Shown here: one piece after another, positions 44,257 through 54,600 of the stretch
Layout of the letters: each line of letters starts with the position of its first letter
Numbering within the stretch: the first letter of the stretch is position 1
Source of the DNA: Paenibacillus taihuensis
GTDB taxonomy: Bacteria > Bacillota > Bacilli > Paenibacillales > Paenibacillaceae
Length of the DNA: 64,000 nucleotides
Direction of reading: 5' to 3'
NCBI RefSeq assembly: GCF_003386535.1
Contig: NZ_QTTN01000008.1
Coordinates: forward strand, 124,001 to 188,000
The notes under the pieces: generated by a model
Told to the model about the DNA's origin: nothing
The model's database searches: none
Seen by the model: the letters and a program-made list of their open reading frames with translations, nothing else
Made by a program: the position numbers and the translations under genes

Positions 44257-46110
44257 TTATCCAATGACGATGCAGTTGCGCCCCTTCTTCTTCGCTTCAT
44301 ATAAAGCCATATCCGCTTTGTTGAAAAGGGATTCTACGCTAATTTTCTCGTCCTCGAACGTCCATTCCGATATGCCGCAGGAAACAGTGACGACCGGATT
44401 CGTGTGAAGCTCCACCATGCTGCGGATTCGCTCTGCAATGCGATAAGCCTGCGCGGTGCGAATCTTCGGCAAGTAGATGGCAAGCTCTTCACCGCCCCAT
44501 CTTGCTGCTATATCGCTCTCACGAATACAGGTTCTAATTACGTCGCTCACCGTCACCAGGATGCTGTCGCCAAGCAAATGGCCGTACGTATCGTTCACTT
44601 TCTTAAAGTGATCAATATCGACAAGCACGAGCGAGCCGCAGCGGTCTTTGCGCTGTCTCGTCTGGATGTTCTCATTCAAATAATGCCGTGCATGCAAGCC
44701 AGTCAAGTTGTCCGTGATGACCATTCGGCGAACCTCCGCGTGCAAGGAAGCATTGGAGATCGCAAGGCCAATATGGGTCGACAGCACTTGCAGCAGCTTA
44801 TAATTCTCGTACGAGAAATAATTCGGATTTGGGTGCGAGACGAGTATGACGCCAACAACGTCTAGACCCGCCATCAATGGTGCAGCAATTAATGACCGCG
44901 AGCCTGTGGTGTCCATCAACTTCGAGTCCACGATACGTGTCGACGAGTAGTCGGCAATAATAAGCGGCTCCTTCGTACTGTACACCATTCCGCAAAAACC
45001 GTAGCGCGTCGAATACGACTCATTCGCTTCGGTCGGCACGTTGCTCGCCACGATTTGAAACTTCCCGTCATTATTCAGCTGCAAAATATTACAGTACTCT
45101 GCTTTGAATATCGCCAGCAGCTCACTGACAGCAAAATCAAACACTTCACTTAGCCGAAGCGATCGATTGAGCCGCTTAGCCAACTCATTAATGAGCTGCA
45201 GCTCGCCAATGAGTATATTCGATTGCTCGAACAGCTTCGCATTCTCGAATGCGGAGCCCGCTGTATCTGCAAGCATAATCAATGCGTGCAGCTCAGACTC
45301 GTCCCACAGTTCACGCTGAACCGTGATGCTTAGGACACCGTATACGGCTTGCTTGCCGCTCATCGGTATCGCTAGCTGAATCCCACCCTGTTCGTCCTCG
45401 CGCAAACTCGGCTGGCCGGTCAAAAATGCCTTCGCATTCAGATCCTCCATCGCGTGCCGCAGAAAAAGCGGCTTTACTCTTGGATCCACGCTCACATGGT
45501 CCTGGGATAGATATAACTGAAATTCCGTATGCGGATATAGCTGTGCAAAGTCTTCCAGAAGCACTTGAAGTACGCTGGAAACGTCATTCTGATCATGAAG
45601 CCGCTTCGCGATTAGAAACAAAGTATCGCGGCTGCTCACTTCGATTTCGCGTTTCTGATGCTCCTCAAGCAGCTGTGAAGCTTGCTCCATATCATACCGG
45701 TAATAGAAGATTTGTTTCATTAGAAGTGCGGCAGCATGAACAAGCGCAATGATTTCGTCGTTCATATCCTGCTTCTTGAATCGCAGCAAGCCGAGCACTT
45801 GACTATCGTCTGTACGCTTCGTGATTGGAACTTCAATAAACGTATGTGACGGTGCCAAATTTGCTTGTCCCGCTTGCATGATCTGCTGGCCGTCTGCCTT
45901 GCACAACTCCAAACTATATTGGAGGAGCGGTGAACGCGTCTGCTGCGCATCATGCAGCCATTGCTCAAAGCTATCTTTCAGCAACTCCATTACTTCATAC
46001 TCGTCCCGCTCATGTAAATCTCCCTGAAAGGGCATTCGATCATGCTGCTTTGTGCTGCTCGTCTCGTTATTGAATGCGTTCTTCCACTGTGAGTTACTGA
46101 TTGTTGACAT
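44257..46110 (-). CDS. GAF-domain diguanylate cyclase
   Basis: 617 residues, no membrane segment. Two GAF-like sensor regions (about 165-290 and 305-440, the second with SNASLHAEVRRMVI at its end) precede a C-terminal GGDEF domain (about 455-615) with VLVDIDHFKKVNDTYGHLLGD and the active-site motif RWGGEEL, in which Glu replaces the usual Asp (GGEEL is a normal active form). It should make cyclic di-GMP. No RxxD inhibitory site is obvious. It is divergent from rpsD. Confidence 0.92.
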   Translation of the reverse strand: MSTISNSQWKNAFNNETSSTKQHDRMPFQGDLHERDEYEVMELLKDSFEQWLHDAQQTRSPLLQYSLELCKADGQQIMQAGQANLAPSHTFIEVPITKRTDDSQVLGLLRFKKQDMNDEIIALVHAAALLMKQIFYYRYDMEQASQLLEEHQKREIEVSSRDTLFLIAKRLHDQNDVSSVLQVLLEDFAQLYPHTEFQLYLSQDHVSVDPRVKPLFLRHAMEDLNAKAFLTGQPSLREDEQGGIQLAIPMSGKQAVYGVLSITVQRELWDESELHALIMLADTAGSAFENAKLFEQSNILIGELQLINELAKRLNRSLRLSEVFDFAVSELLAIFKAEYCNILQLNNDGKFQIVASNVPTEANESYSTRYGFCGMVYSTKEPLIIADYSSTRIVDSKLMDTTGSRSLIAAPLMAGLDVVGVILVSHPNPNYFSYENYKLLQVLSTHIGLAISNASLHAEVRRMVITDNLTGLHARHYLNENIQTRQRKDRCGSLVLVDIDHFKKVNDTYGHLLGDSILVTVSDVIRTCIRESDIAARWGGEELAIYLPKIRTAQAYRIAERIRSMVELHTNPVVTVSCGISEWTFEDEKISVESLFNKADMALYEAKKKGRNCIVIG

Positions 46111-46260
46111 CAGCAGCCACCTCTTTGTTGTCAGTCATGACCATTCTATTACTATACCTGATAAATAGAGTAATTGCACTATTGCCACAAATAGATTAAT
46201 AGGTCTGTTTACCTAATTAGCCAGTGATAAAATGTCCTGCAATTTAATAACACAAATCGC

Positions 46261-46288
46261 TTGACTTTAATCACTGAATTTATATAAT
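46261..46288 (+). promoter_or_regulatory. Predicted sigma-A promoter of rpsD
   Basis: -35 TTGACT (46261-46266), 16-bp spacer, -10 TATAAT (46283-46288); the strongest promoter in the window. Transcription would start near 46295. Confidence 0.75.
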
Positions 46289-46294
46289 ATTTAT

Positions 46295-46462
46295 AGTTGA
46301 GTACATGGGAACGGTTTTGTGTCACCCTCAAGAGACTGTCGCTATTGTGCCTGCGGCTGAACATGCACATTAGGACTTCACTGTTTACGAAGTGAAGCAT
46401 CGACAGCACTCGGCGAAACACCCATTTCAAACATCCCATTTGAAGAAGGAGTTTTACGACAC
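46295..46462 (+). promoter_or_regulatory. rpsD 5' leader, probable S4-binding autoregulatory RNA
   Basis: About 168 nt of untranslated leader with several complementary segments (for example CTTCACTGTTTACGAAGTGAAG). Bacillota rpsD leaders are known to bind S4 and repress translation. The position and length fit; I could not fold it to verify the pseudoknot. Confidence 0.5.
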
Positions 46463-47062
46463 ATGTCAAGATATACAGGCCCTAAATTTAAACTTAGCCG
46501 TCGCCTCGGCATTTCCCTTAGCGGTACAGGCAAAGAATTGAAGCGTGCATTCCCTCCAGGCCAACACGGTCCTGGCCAACGCAAGAAAATGAGCGGTTAC
46601 GGTATTCAATTGCAAGAGAAGCAAAAACTTCGTCACATGTACGGAATGAACGAAAAGCAATTCCGTAACCTGTACGACAAAGCTTCCAACATGAAAGGTA
46701 TTGCCGGTGAAAACTTCATGGCCCTTCTTGAGAGCCGTTTGGACAACCTGGTATACCGTCTTGGTTTCGCAAACTCCCGTGCAGGTGCTCGTCAATTGGT
46801 ATCCCACGGTCACGTTACAGTAAACGGCAAGAAAGTCGACATCGCTTCTTACACAGTAGCAATCGGCGATGTAATCGGTCTTCGTGAGCGCAGCCGCGCT
46901 TTGAAATCGATCAAAGAAGCTTTGGCTGGCCGCAACTTCCTGCCAAACTACCTTGAGTTCAACGATGCAGCTGTTGAAGGTAAGTACGTTCGTCTTCCAG
47001 AGCGCGCTGAGCTTCCACAAGAGATCGACGAGAAACAAATCGTCGAGTTCTACAGCCGTTAA
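46463..47062 (+). CDS. rpsD: 30S ribosomal protein S4
   Basis: 199 residues starting [19 protein letters not shown]. The S4 RNA-binding domain lies at about 90-150 ([37 protein letters not shown]). It starts 30S assembly at the 16S 5' domain. GAAGGAG lies upstream and a strong terminator follows. Only one copy is seen in the window; it has no zinc-finger cysteines. Confidence 0.98.
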   Translation: MSRYTGPKFKLSRRLGISLSGTGKELKRAFPPGQHGPGQRKKMSGYGIQLQEKQKLRHMYGMNEKQFRNLYDKASNMKGIAGENFMALLESRLDNLVYRLGFANSRAGARQLVSHGHVTVNGKKVDIASYTVAIGDVIGLRERSRALKSIKEALAGRNFLPNYLEFNDAAVEGKYVRLPERAELPQEIDEKQIVEFYSR

Positions 47063-47067
47063 TAAAT

Positions 47068-47106
47068 CAAGCGATCCAGAGCTTATGCTCCGGATCGCTT
47101 TTTTTG
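47068..47106 (+). terminator. Terminator of rpsD
   Basis: AAGCGATCC ... GGATCGCTT with 7 Ts. The loop region holds a small AGAGC/GCTC extension. Confidence 0.9.
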
Positions 47107-47113
47107 TTCCATC

Positions 47114-47512
47114 CTATGGGATCACGATCTCTTTCTTCAGCCACACCGACATATCCCCTGCTTCCCGGTTTGCCCAAGCAAAGTAAGGAATCGCGGTGAA
47201 ACTAACCTTCGTGAATTTTGAACTGCCAGAACGATACAGGTCATCCGCCCAACCGTCAGTCGATCGCACCGCTGCCTCTCCTTGTACGAACATCATCGGC
47301 ATGCCATTTATATCGCCAAGCTTCTGCTCATACTGCGGATTACGTACAACCGTCATATCAAAAATATGAAGATCCGCATTATCCTCGGCTTCCACGCAAT
47401 ACATAATCGGACCGCGCATAATAGCAATTTTGCCACAATCCTCTGCTACGAGCGGATTAGCCTCGCAGTATAACTGCATTCGCAGCTTTCGTCGAAATGG
47501 CAAATCGGGCAA
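47114..47512 (-). pseudogene. C-terminal remnant of a GH127 beta-L-arabinofuranosidase-like protein
   Basis: About 132 codons whose product matches only the C-terminal beta-sandwich end of GH127/DUF1680 glycosidases: EANPLVAEDCGKIAIMRGPIMYCVEAEDN and KFTKVSFTAIPYFAWANREAGDMSVWL. A complete enzyme has 600 residues or more with an (alpha/alpha)6 barrel; nothing of that is present. The only start is a TTG immediately after the T-run of the flotillin terminator, without a ribosome-binding site. The reading frame has stayed open, so the deletion may be recent. Confidence 0.8.
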
Positions 47513-47548
47513 AAAAATGATCCGAAGCTTCTGCTTCGGATCATTTGG
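47511..47548 (-). terminator. Terminator of the flotillin unit
   Basis: Minus strand AAATGATCCGAAGC, 4-base loop, GCTTCGGATCATTT and a T-run that runs directly into the GH127 remnant. Confidence 0.9.
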
Positions 47549-47566
47549 TGAAACGTTACACTGCTT

Positions 47567-49123
47567 TTAGCTCGTTTGATCAGGCTTAGCGGCATTCGCT
47601 GCAGGTGCTGCATTAGAAAGCATGCTCTCTGGCAGCATTGCTGCAGCCGCTGCAACGGCAGCTGTTCCCGCGGCCGACTTCGAGGTCAACCCTCGCACGA
47701 ACGCGTTCAAATCAATACCCGACACGCTCTTCAGCATCTCTGGCGCTGTCGCCATCAGCGACGTCACATAGTTGCTTATACGAGCGGCACCTTCGCCATG
47801 ACCGGTATCGACAACGGTCAGCTTATCAATTGCGCTGATCGGTTCTGCCACTTTACCGGCAAGCTCCGGCAGCATCTTCACGACGATGTCGAGTACAGCC
47901 GCCTCGCCGAACAGCTCGAACGCTCTCGCGAGCTTCTCCTTCGCTTCCGCTTCCGCGAGACCGCGCAGCCGGATAACGTCGGCCTCTGCCGTACCTTTCG
48001 CCCGCTCCGCATCCGCGATTGCGAGACCTTCGAGGCGTTTCTGCTCCGCATTCGCCTTCGCTTCTGCCTCGATCTTGTACTGCGCTGCATCCGCCTCGCG
48101 CATGCGCTTCGCTTTGTCGGCTTCCGCCGCCTGCTCAACCGCATAGCGGTCTGCGTCCGCCTTCTTCTTCACTTCCGCGTCGTACTGTTTCTCGCGGCGG
48201 AGAATCTCTTTGCCCTCAAGATCGATCTCACGCTCTTTCCGCACAAGTTCAACTTGCATCTGCTCTTCGACAACCTGCTGCTTCGCACGCGCCTCTTGAA
48301 TCGCATACGCCTGGTCGGCTTCCGCTTTCGCCGAATCCTGATCCTTCTTGAAGGACGCCACCTTCAGCTCCTTCTCCTTGGAGGCTTCTGCAATGTTCGT
48401 ATCACGAAGCAGCTCGGCCTTGAGCCCTTCTTCCTCCGCTCTTGCCTTCTGAATCCGCGAATCCCGAACCGCTTCTGCTTCCGCGATATCGGCGTCACGC
48501 TTTACCGCTGCAATACGCGGCTTACCAAGCGCATCCAAGTATCCGTGCTTGTCGCGCAAATCCTTAATCGTGAACGAAACGATTTGCAGTCCCATCTTCT
48601 TCAAGTCGCGTGCGGCGACGCCTTGCACTTCTTGCGCGAATTTATCCCGGTTACGGTACACTTCCTCAACCGTCATAGAGCCGAGAATCGCACGCAGATG
48701 GCCTTCCAGCACTTCCTGCGCTTCGCCTTTGAGCGATTCCGTCGGCTTACCAAGGAACTGCTCTGCTGCAGTTGCAACGTCCTCAACCGCACCGCCGATC
48801 TTGATGATCGCTACGCCATCGCAGATGACTGGAACACCTTGCTCCGTGTATACTTCAGGCGTTGTCACATCCAGCTTGTGCGAGAGCAGAGACAAGAAGT
48901 CGGACTTCTGGAACACAGGCAGGATGAAAGCGCCGCCGCCTCTTACGATTTTGATTTTGCGACCTGTCTCATCTACAGTCGCATTTCTACTGCCTAGGAA
49001 AGAGCCGGTAACGATCATTGCTTTGTCTGGCCCAACAGTACGGTATCTCGCCCAGAAAGCGAGGCCGAGTACGATCAGCACACCTACTACAATGGCTGGA
49101 ATTACTAGGTAATCTGGAAACAC
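47567..49123 (-). CDS. floT: Flotillin family protein FloT (YuaG)
   Basis: 518 residues. There is an N-terminal membrane hairpin (about 5-25), an SPFH/band-7 domain (about 30-195; TGSFLGSRNATVDETGRKI), a long Ala/Glu/Lys coiled coil (about 200-390, with repeated EA-rich motifs such as AEAKANAEQKRLEGLAIADAE broken by DADRYAVEQ) and an Ala-rich C-terminus. Flotillins organise functional membrane microdomains and fluidity. GTG start with AGGGG 7 bp upstream. It lies 25 bp after the NfeD partner gene, the standard pair. Confidence 0.95.
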   Translation of the reverse strand: MFPDYLVIPAIVVGVLIVLGLAFWARYRTVGPDKAMIVTGSFLGSRNATVDETGRKIKIVRGGGAFILPVFQKSDFLSLLSHKLDVTTPEVYTEQGVPVICDGVAIIKIGGAVEDVATAAEQFLGKPTESLKGEAQEVLEGHLRAILGSMTVEEVYRNRDKFAQEVQGVAARDLKKMGLQIVSFTIKDLRDKHGYLDALGKPRIAAVKRDADIAEAEAVRDSRIQKARAEEEGLKAELLRDTNIAEASKEKELKVASFKKDQDSAKAEADQAYAIQEARAKQQVVEEQMQVELVRKEREIDLEGKEILRREKQYDAEVKKKADADRYAVEQAAEADKAKRMREADAAQYKIEAEAKANAEQKRLEGLAIADAERAKGTAEADVIRLRGLAEAEAKEKLARAFELFGEAAVLDIVVKMLPELAGKVAEPISAIDKLTVVDTGHGEGAARISNYVTSLMATAPEMLKSVSGIDLNAFVRGLTSKSAAGTAAVAAAAAMLPESMLSNAAPAANAAKPDQTS

Positions 49124-49148
49124 ATGAAAACCCCTCTCTTGTCAGTAG

Positions 49149-49694
49149 TTACAGCTCTAGCTTGGATACATGCAGCGTGTGTCCTTCAACGTTAACGACC
49201 ACGATTCGTTCCCCTGCGGGGATTTGGTCGCCGTCAACGCTTGAGGCAATGTGATTCGTCAGTCCCGCGCCGACTTTAATCAACACTTCGCCGTAGCCTT
49301 TCCCCGGGATCGTAACGCTTACTTCGCCAATTGCGCCGGTCAATTCCTTCATCGAATAGCTGGTTGAATTCTCGCTTCGAGCCATCGGCCTTACATAGAA
49401 GAAGAACATAGCGACAGCTGCGGCAAGCCCAATAACGATTGCTGTGAAAATGATGAGCAAGCTGCCGAGCGAAGTGTGATGCGATAGCAGAAGTCCCGCG
49501 CCGCCGAAAACAGTGATCCCGCTCACAATCGCCGTCGGCTGCAGCACCGGGTAGCCATCAAAGGATAAGAAATCGAGCATCCCGTCCAGGGAAGCGCTCA
49601 GCCAATCACCGAGTACGACGCTAACGAGCGCAAACAAAACGCCGCCAACCAAACAGCCAATAAATACGCCTTCCAGCGTCCTTCCTCCCTTCAA
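49149..49694 (-). CDS. NfeD/YuaF-like membrane protein
   Basis: Up to 181 residues. Three hydrophobic segments (about 8-30, 50-70 and 76-100) precede a C-terminal OB fold (about 115-180; GAIGEVSVTIPGKGYGEVLIKVGAGL ... ERIVVVNVEGHTLHVSKLEL), the NfeD pattern. It works with flotillin in membrane integrity under stress. The listed TTG start has no ribosome-binding site in front; GGGAGG lies inside its first codons and would serve a CTG at 49674-49676, so the true protein may be 6 residues shorter. Confidence 0.88.
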   Translation of the reverse strand: MKGGRTLEGVFIGCLVGGVLFALVSVVLGDWLSASLDGMLDFLSFDGYPVLQPTAIVSGITVFGGAGLLLSHHTSLGSLLIIFTAIVIGLAAAVAMFFFYVRPMARSENSTSYSMKELTGAIGEVSVTIPGKGYGEVLIKVGAGLTNHIASSVDGDQIPAGERIVVVNVEGHTLHVSKLEL

Positions 49695-49793
49695 TTCTCA
49701 TGAAATCCAATTATTAGCATTCATGCGCACGCTATGTATTACGCTACATATGTGAAGAAGTTTCGCCCCCACGTACGACTCTTCGGCGATAGC

Positions 49794-49836
49794 AAAAAAA
49801 GCTTACCAATGCAGAACTCTGCACAGTAAGCTTTTC
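49794..49836 (-). terminator. Terminator of tyrS
   Basis: Minus strand AAAGCTTAC-TG-TGCAG, AGTT loop, CTGCA-TTG-GTAAGCTTT and seven Ts. Confidence 0.88.
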
Positions 49837-49842
49837 TTCACA

Positions 49843-51099
49843 TTATTGAAGCACGAGCTTCGCAAATTTACGCTTGCCGACTTGAATGATATCGCCGTCA
49901 GCCGGTGTAACCACGGATGCCGGATCATCAATCTTCTCTTCGTTAATCCGAACAGCGCCCTGCTGCACGCTCCGTTTCGCCTCACTCACGGAAGCTTGCA
50001 TGCCAAGCGTCGTGAGCAGCTTCGTGATCAAGATCGAGCCGTTATCCAGATCGGCTGCGGATAGAACTGCTTCCGCAATATCGTCTGGAAGCGCGCGTTT
50101 CTGGAACACCGTGATAAAATGCTGCTCCGCTGCTGCTGCTTCATCTTCGCCATGGTACATCCGTACGAATGTGCGGGCAAGCGCCATTTTGGCATCACGA
50201 GGATGCTTCGTGCCGTCTGCAAGACCGCTGCGCAGCGCAGCCAGCTCTTCATTGCTCATATCTGTCGCAAGCTCGTAGTACTTGAGCATCAACTCATCCG
50301 GAATGGACATCGACTTGCCGTAAATTTGGTTCGGCTCTTCGTCGATACCGATGTAGTTGCCGAGACTCTTACTCATCTTGTTCGCGCCGTCCAGGCCTTC
50401 GATGAGTGGAGTCATAATCGCCGCTTGCGTCGCTTTGCCATATTCCTTCTGCAGCGTACGGCCCATGAGCAGGTTGAACTTCTGGTCTGTACCGCCAAGC
50501 TCCACATCGCTCTCCAGCGCTACCGAATCGTAGCCTTGCATAAGCGGGTAGAAGAACTCATGGATACTGATCGGTTGGCCAGTCGTGTAACGCTTCGTGA
50601 AATCATCGCGCTCCAGCATACGTGCTACCGTTACTTTGGCCGAAAGCGTAACGACATCTGCAAAATTCATCGGTCCCAGCCACTCCGAGTTATAGTAAAC
50701 CGTCGTCTTTTCCGGATCAAGCAGCTTGTAAATTTGCTTTTTGTATGTCTCCGCATTGCGCTTAACATCTTCTTCGCTCAGCTGTTTACGCGTCTCGGAT
50801 TTGCCAGTCGGGTCGCCGATCCGACCTGTGAAATTACCGATAATGAGCTGTACCGAGTGTCCCAGCTGTTGGAACTGTCTCAGCTTGTGAAGGACGACCG
50901 TATGTCCGATGTGAATGTCCGGTGCAGACGGATCAAGACCAAGCTTCACCTTAAGAGGCTTGCCTGTTACAACCGAGTTGGCAACCTTTGCCATCAATTC
51001 ATCCTCAGGCACAATCTCCACAACGCCGCGGCGGATGACATCCATTTGGCGTTCTACTTCTTGCTGCTGCGCAGCTGTAAGCTCTTCCCATTTAACCAT
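49843..51099 (-). CDS. tyrS: Tyrosyl-tRNA synthetase
   Basis: 418 residues from ATG 51097-51099 (the upstream ATG four codons earlier is an alternative). Class I signatures HIGHTVVLHKL (about 50) and KMSKSLGN (about 230), the tyrosine-binding MQGYDSVALESDVELGGTDQKFN and a C-terminal S4-like domain (about 350-418) ending with KFAKLVLQ. Expression is controlled by the T-box leader upstream. Confidence 0.97.
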   Translation of the reverse strand: MVKWEELTAAQQQEVERQMDVIRRGVVEIVPEDELMAKVANSVVTGKPLKVKLGLDPSAPDIHIGHTVVLHKLRQFQQLGHSVQLIIGNFTGRIGDPTGKSETRKQLSEEDVKRNAETYKKQIYKLLDPEKTTVYYNSEWLGPMNFADVVTLSAKVTVARMLERDDFTKRYTTGQPISIHEFFYPLMQGYDSVALESDVELGGTDQKFNLLMGRTLQKEYGKATQAAIMTPLIEGLDGANKMSKSLGNYIGIDEEPNQIYGKSMSIPDELMLKYYELATDMSNEELAALRSGLADGTKHPRDAKMALARTFVRMYHGEDEAAAAEQHFITVFQKRALPDDIAEAVLSAADLDNGSILITKLLTTLGMQASVSEAKRSVQQGAVRINEEKIDDPASVVTPADGDIIQVGKRKFAKLVLQ

Positions 51100-51127
51100 T
51101 TTACCGTCCACTCCTGCCCTAGAAAAT

Positions 51128-51457
51128 AGAAAAATCCTTCTGTCCTCAAGGGACGAGAAGGATTTGCTCGCGGTACCACCCTCGTTAGAGTCGCCAACTG
51201 CGCACCAGATACAACTGTATCGGCACGAGCCTTCATCAATAAGGCGGCTCTCACTTCATTTCATAACGGATTCTATCCGGAAACAGACTACTGGCACGGC
51301 ACAAGTTATCGTTGTACGTCGTTCGTCCGATCAGCTCGAGGCGGTAATTCAAGTCTGCAGCGCGTACCGGTTTGCACCATCCACCGGCTCTCTGAAACGT
51401 TCCATCTGCAGCTCTACTGAAGCCTGTCAACACGTTGGAATATGAACTTTTTTGACT
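51128..51457 (-). promoter_or_regulatory. T-box leader (tyrosine-tRNA-sensing) of tyrS
   Basis: The minus strand holds the conserved T-box sequence AACGAGGGTGGTACCGCG (51169-51187), followed by the terminator stem AAATCCTTCT ... AGAAGGATTTTT (51130-51165). Upstream is the Stem I segment GAGAGCCGGTGGATGGTGC with a TAC triplet in a GAATTACCGC context, which would be the Tyr specifier. Uncharged tRNA-Tyr stabilises the antiterminator and lets tyrS be transcribed. Confidence 0.9.
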
Positions 51458-51463
51458 GTTCTT

Positions 51464-51493
51464 CTTATACCATACGCTGTTTACAAAAGTCAA
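51464..51493 (-). promoter_or_regulatory. Predicted sigma-A promoter of the tyrS T-box transcript
   Basis: Minus strand: -35 TTGACT (51488-51493), 18-bp spacer, -10 TATAAG (51464-51469). It is correctly placed for a leader of about 330 nt. Confidence 0.65.
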
Positions 51494-51588
51494 TGGGATC
51501 CCGATCCTAGCGGCCATTTTCTTGCCAAATTAGTGAATTCTTAGACAAAATAGTCTCCCCGAAGTGCAATAAGGTTGGCGATATATGC

Positions 51589-51594
51589 TATAAT
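51589..51594 (+). promoter_or_regulatory. Candidate -10 box of the PBP gene
   Basis: TATAAT with an upstream TATGC extended element, about 33 bp ahead of the PBP start codon. The -35 at the proper distance is poor. Confidence 0.4.
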
Positions 51595-51626
51595 AGCGAT
51601 GTTAATCAGAGGAGGCTTATCATTAT

Positions 51627-54600
51627 ATGGAACAAGAACGTGAGCAGAAGTCAAAAGGATACAGCAAATGGCGGACTTTTGGAATCGTGACGCTCATCAC
51701 CTTGAAATGGTTATTCATCTTCGGTTTATTAATCGGGTTGTTTGCCGGAGCAACCGTCGCTGGATATGTCGCTTCCTTCGTCAAGGACGAGCCTGTACGT
51801 CCCCGCACTGATATCGAGAATAAAATAAATGAGAACGCCATCACTGGATTCGTTTACTTCAATGATGGAGTAACGCCTGTCGGCCAACTTCGAACAGAAG
51901 AAGACCGGCGGCTCATCAAGCGGAGCGATATTCCGCCGCAAGTCATCAATGCCGTGCTTGCTACAGAAGATAACAACTTCTATAAGCATATCGGCGTCGA
52001 TTTCAACGGACTCGCACGCGCAGTGAAGCAGAAAGTGTTAAATGAAGATACGCAGACCGGCGGCAGTACGCTGACCCAGCAGCTCGCTCGGCAAGTGTTC
52101 CTGACGCTGGACAAGACCGACAGCCGTAAGGTCAAAGAGATTTTCCTCGCGCTTCGTCTCGAGCGGTTTATGACCAAGGATGAGATACTGACTGCTTATC
52201 TGAACAAAGTACAATTCGGTACAGGTAACAGCGGTTACAACTTGTACGGAATCAAAGCTGCTGCCAAAGGTATTTTTAACATTACGGATTTGACCCAGCT
52301 GAATATTGCCCAGTCTGCTTATCTGGCAGGCTTGCCGCAACGCCCTTCCGCTTATACGGCTTTCACGAGCAAAGGGAAGTTCAATGAATCAGGCTTCAAG
52401 CTGGCCGTAGATCGTCAACATATCGTTCTCATGCGCATGCTTCAAACAGGACGCATCAGCAACGAACAGTATCAAGAAGCATTGAATTTCGATATCCGCG
52501 CCTCTCTCGCGAAGCCGACAGAGAAAGCGTACTCGACATTCCCTTATCTGATGCTGGAGTCCGAGCGCCAGGCTGCCGAGATCTTGCTCATGCAAGAAAA
52601 CCCGAACCTGACCATTGCGGACGTACGTAAGAAAGAGAACGCGCCGCTCGTTGAAGAAGCTCGTGAACACCTGCTTCGCGGCGGATATCACATCTACACG
52701 ACGATTGACAAACGAATCTACAACTCGATGCATAAAGTCGGCTCTGATCCGTCCAACTTCGATCCGGACAGCAAGACCAAAGGGATGGAACAAACGGCTG
52801 CAATCATGCTCGACCATAAGTCAGGCGCGATTCTCGGCATGCTCGAAGGACGCGACTTCTACACCGAGCAAATGAACCATGCGACGCAGATGACGCGTCA
52901 GCCGGGTTCGACGATGAAGCCGATCGCTGCGTACTTGCCTGCGATTGAGTCCGGACTTATTCAACCAGGCAGCGTCATAGACGATGCGCCGATCGTGCTC
53001 AAGGATGGCCAGAAGGGTTATCACATTCCGATGAACGTGACGAAGAAGTTCTACGGCCTTGTCACTGCCCGTGAAGCGCTCAATCGCTCGTTGAACTTGC
53101 CTGCGCTTAAGATCTTCAACAATGTCGTTACGATTCCGGAAGCATGGAAGTTCGCGAAGAAGCTCGGTATTACGACGATTAAGCCGGAAGACGACTATGC
53201 GCAGACCGGTGTAATCGGCGGACTTAGCGTCGGCGTATCGGTTGAAGAGATGACGAATGCATACGGCGCTATTGCGGATAACGGTGTTTTCAATGACGCA
53301 TATATGATTAGTCGAATTACAGACGCGAACGGCGAAGTCGTGTACGAGCACGAGAAGAAGCCGCTTCGAGTCTTCTCCGATCAGACTGCATTCTTGATGA
53401 CGGATATGCTCAGAACGGTTATTTCGGAACCAAACGGTTCAGGTCATATGATTACGACGTTATTCAAGAAATACGGCAAAATCCCGGTTGTCGGCAAAAC
53501 GGGTTCGACACAGAGCTATGGCGATGTTTGGTTCATGGGCTTCACCCCTGACATCACGCTTGGTGTATGGGTCGGTTATGAGAAGCAAATCTACACGCTA
53601 TCCAAGGATGGCCGCAACCACGCCAAACAGATCTGGTCGAAAATTATGAATGAAGTGACGGATGAGCGGCCTGAGTTGTTCCCGACCAAGCAGTTCTCGA
53701 TGCCTTCGGGCATTGTGAAGTCGACGGTATCCAGCGTAAGCGGCAAGCTGCCGACAGAGCTGACTCGTGCGAACGGCAAGCTCGTCACAGACTGGTTCAA
53801 CAGCAAGTTCTTGCCGAAGGAAACGGATGATGCGCTCGTGAAGATGGCTGTCATCCCATGGAATGGCGTCAACTACATTCCGCAGCCAACGACTCCGACT
53901 GACATGGTCAAAGAGATGACGCTCGTGAAACGCGAGAAGCCGCTCGATGTACTCATGCAGGAGATCCAAGCCGCGCAAGAGAAACTGCCTGAGGACAGCC
54001 GCAGACCGATGTCCGTCTATCTGCCGCAGGATGCGTCGCAAAGCGCGCCTTCCATCACCGATCCTCGTGTAGATGATGGTGCAGCTCCTTCGGCGCCAAC
54101 TAATATTCGGATTACGCCGGTTGAAGGATCAAGTGCTTACCGGATCTCATTCGCAGCTTCCCCGCAGAAGGATGTTGTCGGATACCGGTTGTACCGCAAA
54201 GCCAATGACGGTCCTTTCGTGAATACGAACAAGCCTGTTCTCTCTGGCGAAGAAACAAGATTCGTCAATTATGTTGGGGCTGGCGCATACAGCTACTATG
54301 TAACAGCGGTTGACGTCGCAGGCAAAGAATCAGCGCCAAGCTTGGCTGTTACAAACGGCAACGGACCTCCTCCTGTAGTGATCGGTTCGGATACGTCAGG
54401 AGGTACCGGATCAAACGCTCAAGATTTGGGTGACGATACAGGTATCGTGCTCCCTAGCGATGGCGGTGGCTCGAACTCCGGCGGAAGCCAAGGTTCATCG
54501 AACGGAGCAGGTCTTACTGCCCCATCTGCGCCAATAAATGTTCAGATCGAACGTACCGATATCGGCGTCAAGCTAACTTGGCCAGATAACGCAACCTCTG

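Noticed and set aside
47576-48997. 473-codon plus-strand open frame opposite the flotillin gene
   Set aside because: Caused by the repetitive Ala/Glu codons of the flotillin coiled coil; no family resemblance.
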